NCBI GenBank assembly: GCA_038214085.1
Contig: JBBQSF010000059.1
Span: 1-17,937, forward strand
Length of the DNA stretch: 17,937 nucleotides
Reading direction: 5' to 3'
Source of the DNA: JBBQSF01 sp038214085
Lineage (GTDB): Bacteria > Bacteroidota > Bacteroidia > Bacteroidales > CG2-30-32-10
A program made the position numbers and the translations under genes. This document shows, one piece after another, positions 15,301-17,937 of the stretch; the stretch's first letter is position 1, and each line of letters opens with the position of its first letter. The notes below the pieces were generated by a model that worked only from the letters and a program-made list of their open reading frames with translations, made no database searches and was not told the DNA's origin.

Positions 15301-17934
15301 TCATCAAAGCCTTCGGACCGAAAAGACCTGATGAAGCAGGCAGAAACTAAGGAAAGTATCGCTGTAGTCAAACAAAAGCAAGTCGATTCGGTACAAGTTG
15401 TTTCTGATGCTTTAAAAAAAGAAGTTGCATTTCTCAAAATCAAAGTAAACTATTCTACAACACTTGCGGAAGAAACAAAAAAGTACTTCTCTGAAAAAAC
15501 TCCTGATAAAGTAGCAATTGAGGCCAGTATTAAGATCATTGAAAAGGAAACTTTATTTGCCCAGAATAATACTTCTAACGAAGATCAGGAAAATCAGATT
15601 GAAGAAAATAATGACAATATTGTTGAAAATAAAACTGTAATCGAAAATCAGGAAACTGCTATTGTTACAAATAATTCAAATATAAATTCTGAAAAACAAA
15701 ACAATCAGAATGTGAACAACCAGATTGAAGAAAATAAGTCCTCCGAACAAAAGGATAACAATCTGAAAAATCAAAATGCAATAATTCAAAAATCAGATAA
15801 TGCAGTTGAAAATTATTATTCTGAAAAGGAAATTGCGCAGGTCAAATCAATTTATATTGATAAATCAATTTCAGTTGTATCTAACGAAATTCAAAGGTTG
15901 AAATCGGAAATTGCATTAAAAAAAGATCCAACAGAAGTTGAAAATCTGAATAAAACACTGACGGATTTACAGGGAAAATATATTTCATTAAAAGCCGATT
16001 CTGAAAAAGTGAGTAAGTTATCCGGACCTAAAGTGGTGCTAAATTCGAAATTGAAAATCAGTGCTTTTGAATTGTCCGAAATTATTGAAAAGGAAATGGA
16101 TAGTTTAAAAAATTCAGCCCAGATGCTGAAAATTGAGGCTTCTAAAGAAACTAATCCTGCTGCGAAAAAAGAGATTCTCACAACGGCAACTGAAATTGAA
16201 AATGTTGTTAGTGAAAAGGAAATGGAAATATTTGCTGTTAAAAGCCTCGACAATACATTCAATTATATAACCAACAGTGAGAAAATAAATTCGGTTAAAC
16301 AAGTTGAAAACACTGTTACCACTGCAGAACTATTGGAAAATGAGGCAAAATATTATTATGATAAAGCACAGTCGCTAAAAGTTTCAGCAGAAAAAAATCC
16401 CTCGGAAATTCAAAAGAAAACATTGTTACAGGAATCTTTGAATAACGAAAAAACAGCCATTGAAAAACAAGTAAAAGCAATTGAGTTTTATAAAGCAGCT
16501 GCAAATCAAACTGTAGCCAGTAACAAAATAAATACTTCTGAAAACTCAATTAATAGCAATGTTTCCAATGAAAGTAGCAGCAGTGTTAATGCCAATAAAA
16601 CCAACAATAATACTACTGAACTGAATAATTTGAACACAACAAATGAGAATAATAATTCATCTGTTTCAAATAGCAGTTCAGAAAATACACAAAATAACAA
16701 TGACGGAAATCAGGAATCTGTTTCTAAATCGAACAATTCAACAATTATTACCAATAATAATAACGAAAATATTTCTGATTCTTTTACTGGAATAACAATA
16801 AATACTACTTCTGTAATTCAAGTCAATTCTGATGTTGCAGGTTTGGTGCCACTGGATCCTGTTTTACCAGAAGGTATAATTTTTAAAGTCCAGATTGCGG
16901 CAGTCCGAAATCATGTAAAGCCTGATGTTTTTAAAGGAATCACACCATTAACGGGCGAAACAACAGGCGCTGGATTGATACGATATCTTGCCGGACTATT
17001 TGTAAAGTATGAGGATGCAAATACAGCTAAAACTACCATCAGAACAATGGGATATACAGATGCATTTGTGGTTGCCTATTATAAAGGAAAGCGAATAACT
17101 GTTGCCGAAGCTCTTGCACTACTCAAAACTGATAATTCGTTGCAGAATACTTATGCCGATGTTAACAAATCGGAATTTGTTTCTTCTTCTGCCAAAAACA
17201 CAACCACAACTGTTAATTCTACAAATGTTGACAATACATCCAACACAATTGAGAACAATACTAAATTTTCTGCTTTATCAAATCCTGTTTCTGCTTTAAA
17301 TGGGCTAGTCTACACTGTTCAGGTTGGCGTTTATGCGCGTCCTGTAACTTCATCTCAATTGTTTGGTATCAGCCCGCTTTACGATGAAATTATGACCAAT
17401 GGCATGTATCGATACACATTTGGAAAATATTCTGATTTGAATTCAGCGGTAGCATCTAAAAACATTATTGTAACAAAAGGAATTACTGATGCTTTTGTTG
17501 TAGCTTATTATAATGGTAAGAAAATAACTATGGCCGAGGCAAAAGAAATTCTGGCTGCAAATCCTGACCTGGCAAACACTTCATCACAATCAACGGAAGT
17601 TATATCAAATGGAAATATAAATAAAACTGAAAGCATTTCTGCTACTTCACAAATGGAAATATCTTTTAAAGTTCAGATTGGTGCTTATAAAAATGATATT
17701 CCTGTAGATGTTGTCAATGGCTTGCTCGATGTGGTTGTTGGAAATGGCATGGCGCACAAAAAAAATGCAGAAGGGCTTACCATTTATACTTCTGGAAATT
17801 ATACCGATTATGAAAAGGCAAATATTTATAAAAATGATTTGATCGCAAAAGGGTTAAAAGATGCATTTGTTGTGGCATTCCAGGGTGATGAGAAAATTTC
17901 TTTAACCAAGGCAATTGAATTGCAGAAAAAATAA
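12376..17934 (+). CDS. Giant exported TPR-PD40-coiled-coil protein with three C-terminal SPOR domains
   Basis: The 1852-residue product starts with a signal peptide (LKKYLLIIFILTLSLLSRA, then QND). In order come TPR-like helices (about 28-152), PD40/WD40-like propeller repeats (about 195-340, with EAYFSSYGKDGKNGKDIF and TLYFSSKGRNTLGGYDIF), and a charged Ala/Glu/Lys/Gln helical region (425-1375) broken by Asn/Thr-rich linkers at 682-771 and 1064-1148. A third linker at 1376-1480 leads to three SPOR domains (about 1500-1585, 1643-1728 and 1762-1852). TPR followed by PD40 resembles PorE-type proteins of the type 9 secretion/gliding machinery, which end in an OmpA-like domain; here SPOR domains, known to bind denuded peptidoglycan, take that place. 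The inferred role is an envelope tether or scaffold. The start must be TTG at 12376 or the adjacent TTG at 12379, since TGA lies in frame at 12370. TAA ends three bases before the window edge. Confidence 0.9.
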   Translation: MLKKYLLIIFILTLSLLSRAQNDFTSQDELKKKAQEYFKSEDYVSAMPLYSQLVSLYSKDPLYNYRFGVCALFADRRDLEKPLKYLLFAASKPDVDNSVYYYLGLTYHQNYMFAEAIKQFEIYKLKAAKSSEKLDVDRQIEICENAKSMLSRIKDIYVLQKTEVAQKDVFRSYDVDRFGGKILVKPDIFKTALDKKKEKFSLVFFTNGNKEAYFSSYGKDGKNGKDIFKSLKKDDGSWSNPVNLGNSVNTKYDEDFPFLLSDGVTLYFSSKGRNTLGGYDIFTSTINDNGVWSLPENLNYPINSPLDDILFVPDSSESYAYFSSNRSSIENLITVYKVRIDKRIDVAEAIVLEVNEIKGQTETQYNQTIAYLKEKGNLDINATEKMFADNTTQTNNIITENDTEDVSENDFVIPENITNQDIVKMAEVQAKKAVDELKDLKKQKEAAKTISQKRKSQSESKYTEAQSIQESAKQLLDQNQKQTEIAKANKLKSEAEQLNKESEIALQISDQLDTKITVKQKDADDAVAYSKEIKKAIQANNSDSSIAILNRMIDNMQKIPANNEVVSVVNTSKEFAKQKNNEVIKIKEEISDIQSEADALKIDAETFRSNAQQTKKKSVKEELIKKAEESEAEAKTKQSEADVLLQKSEKIFAQIDSANAESEIFSDVTADIKTAKNSANISGSSENNLTQNKTQENNSTSNNTTSNNITTNETTTNNTTLNNTSTTDIKTNNLANNNSTSNNTTENNTTENNVTANNIIANNTVANTSKSVTSEDKKLQQQLAAQTEIISKNISEESKEIRTQSDASYNLANVLYKQSVSQQKQADNLIAESKEVADDDAKQDYLVKAEKLKAESLIAAQKAYTAFDIAKTLDEVASNRENTLDMASEVKIQITEALNNNQTSKADSLVKELKVVYSEKITSSEKTSQYYSDAMNALDAKEYESENASEAYKQFKTEVDANVAEAKKLRQDANNSSKPSDRKDLMKQAETKESIAVVKQKQVDSVQVVSDALKKEVAFLKIKVNYSTTLAEETKKYFSEKTPDKVAIEASIKIIEKETLFAQNNTSNEDQENQIEENNDNIVENKTVIENQETAIVTNNSNINSEKQNNQNVNNQIEENKSSEQKDNNLKNQNAIIQKSDNAVENYYSEKEIAQVKSIYIDKSISVVSNEIQRLKSEIALKKDPTEVENLNKTLTDLQGKYISLKADSEKVSKLSGPKVVLNSKLKISAFELSEIIEKEMDSLKNSAQMLKIEASKETNPAAKKEILTTATEIENVVSEKEMEIFAVKSLDNTFNYITNSEKINSVKQVENTVTTAELLENEAKYYYDKAQSLKVSAEKNPSEIQKKTLLQESLNNEKTAIEKQVKAIEFYKAAANQTVASNKINTSENSINSNVSNESSSSVNANKTNNNTTELNNLNTTNENNNSSVSNSSSENTQNNNDGNQESVSKSNNSTIITNNNNENISDSFTGITINTTSVIQVNSDVAGLVPLDPVLPEGIIFKVQIAAVRNHVKPDVFKGITPLTGETTGAGLIRYLAGLFVKYEDANTAKTTIRTMGYTDAFVVAYYKGKRITVAEALALLKTDNSLQNTYADVNKSEFVSSSAKNTTTTVNSTNVDNTSNTIENNTKFSALSNPVSALNGLVYTVQVGVYARPVTSSQLFGISPLYDEIMTNGMYRYTFGKYSDLNSAVASKNIIVTKGITDAFVVAYYNGKKITMAEAKEILAANPDLANTSSQSTEVISNGNINKTESISATSQMEISFKVQIGAYKNDIPVDVVNGLLDVVVGNGMAHKKNAEGLTIYTSGNYTDYEKANIYKNDLIAKGLKDAFVVAFQGDEKISLTKAIELQKK
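12958..13395 (+). repeat. PD40/WD40-like propeller repeats
   Basis: Three related units are visible in about 145 residues: EAYFSSYGKDGKNGKDIF, TLYFSSKGRNTLGGYDIF and AYFSSNRSS. Each pairs with a W-[ST]-x-P-x-NL segment (GSWSNPVNLG, GVWSLPENLN). This F/YFSS-G-DI-W-P-NL rhythm is the signature of the Bacteroidota PD40 repeat. Confidence 0.85.
14419..14688 (+). repeat. Asn/Thr-rich low-complexity linker 1 with an exact 26-base direct repeat
   Basis: Residues 682-771 are mostly N, T, S and E in short tandem words (NNTT, NNST, ENNTT). An exact 26-base direct repeat occurs at 14464-14489 and 14584-14609, offset by 120 bases (40 codons), which points to growth by slippage or unequal recombination. 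Confidence 0.85.
15565..15819 (+). repeat. Asn/Gln/Glu-rich low-complexity linker 2
   Basis: Residues 1064-1148 are dominated by N, Q, E, I and K (for instance NQIEENNDN and NNQIEENKSS). The word NQIEEN recurs about 45 residues apart. It separates the second and third helical blocks. Confidence 0.75.
16501..16815 (+). repeat. Asn/Ser/Thr-rich low-complexity linker 3 before the SPOR domains
   Basis: Residues 1376-1480 are rich in N, S and T, with runs such as ESSSS, NNNTT and NNNN, partly encoded by AAT triplet runs near 16752. It links the last helical block to the first SPOR domain. Confidence 0.8.
16873..17931 (+). repeat. Three tandem SPOR domains
   Basis: The units start with FKVQIAAV (Q1506), YTVQVGVY (Q1649) and FKVQIGAY (Q1767). 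Each reaches a conserved DAFVVA strand at residues 1562, 1705 and 1829, that is 56, 56 and 62 residues after the Gln. Each ends with a K-x-I-[TS]-x3-A helix. SPOR domains in general bind peptidoglycan glycan strands lacking stem peptides. The third copy has a six-residue insert and is the most diverged. Confidence 0.88.
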
Positions 17935-17937
17935 AAA

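Larger units (their letters stand above)
13765..16500 (+). repeat. Degenerate helical-hairpin repeats of about 55-60 residues, at least five or six copies
   Basis: Units near residues 464-515, 596-660, 824-880, 963-1020, 1238-1300 and 1319-1375 share a loose pattern: A-x2-L-x2-A, a polar turn with N/D/P/S, then K-x2-L-x3-A-x3-E-x2-A-x2-KQ-x2-A. Examples are VKEELIKKAEESEAEAKTKQ, DYLVKAEKLKAESLIAAQKA and DRKDLMKQAETKESIAVVKQ. They are too diverged to call by DNA and were aligned by eye. Confidence 0.5.

Noticed and set aside
16506..16700. Second hydrophobic minus-strand ORF opposite linker 3
   Set aside because: Same cause: antisense of low-complexity Asn/Ser/Thr codons.
1..17937. Mobile element, prophage or recent transfer
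   Set aside because: No transposase, integrase, terminal repeats, tRNA edge or clear change in base or codon use was seen; the genes form a compact chromosomal run.

Overview
The window looks like chromosomal DNA of a member of the Bacteroidota. It is AT-rich and most starts lack a Shine-Dalgarno. Secreted proteins begin with short signal peptides ending in ...A-Q, and TPR plus PD40 and SPOR domains are combined in one protein. The neighbourhood folP-cdaA / DUF1599 / DoxX-like / tpiA / prmA is, from memory, typical of that phylum. No mobile element, tRNA, rRNA or CRISPR was seen, and no gap between genes exceeds 79 bases.

Layout. Bases 1-882 (+) hold the 3' part of a GHMP sugar kinase resembling heptose-7-phosphate kinases; its stop overlaps the stop of the convergent cdaA gene by four bases. 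Bases 879-2581 (-) carry folP (dihydropteroate synthase) followed by cdaA (membrane diadenylate cyclase), probably one operon. A 53-base divergent gap then opens a run of eight plus-strand genes that continues to the end of the window with gaps of only 7-79 bases. These are a duplicated DUF1599 protein, a DoxX-like membrane protein with a Cys-less thioredoxin-like tail, an orphan DppB-type ABC permease, tpiA, prmA, a 1492-residue exported protein of unknown function, plsY, and a giant 1852-residue exported protein.

The first half is mostly housekeeping: folate, c-di-AMP, glycolysis and ribosomal protein methylation. The second half is about the cell envelope: plsY, which starts phospholipid synthesis, lies between two very large exported proteins. 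The last gene is the most unusual. It has a PorE-like N-terminus (TPR, then PD40 propeller repeats), about 1000 residues of charged helical repeats cut by three Asn/Thr/Ser-rich linkers, and three C-terminal SPOR domains in place of the OmpA-type peptidoglycan-binding domain expected in PorE-like proteins. It may be a long tether between the peptidoglycan and an envelope machine. The 1492-residue protein matches no family I recognise and contains a winged-helix-like segment that is odd in an exported protein. Three genes (permease, plsY, giant protein) have no possible ATG start and must begin at GTG or TTG.
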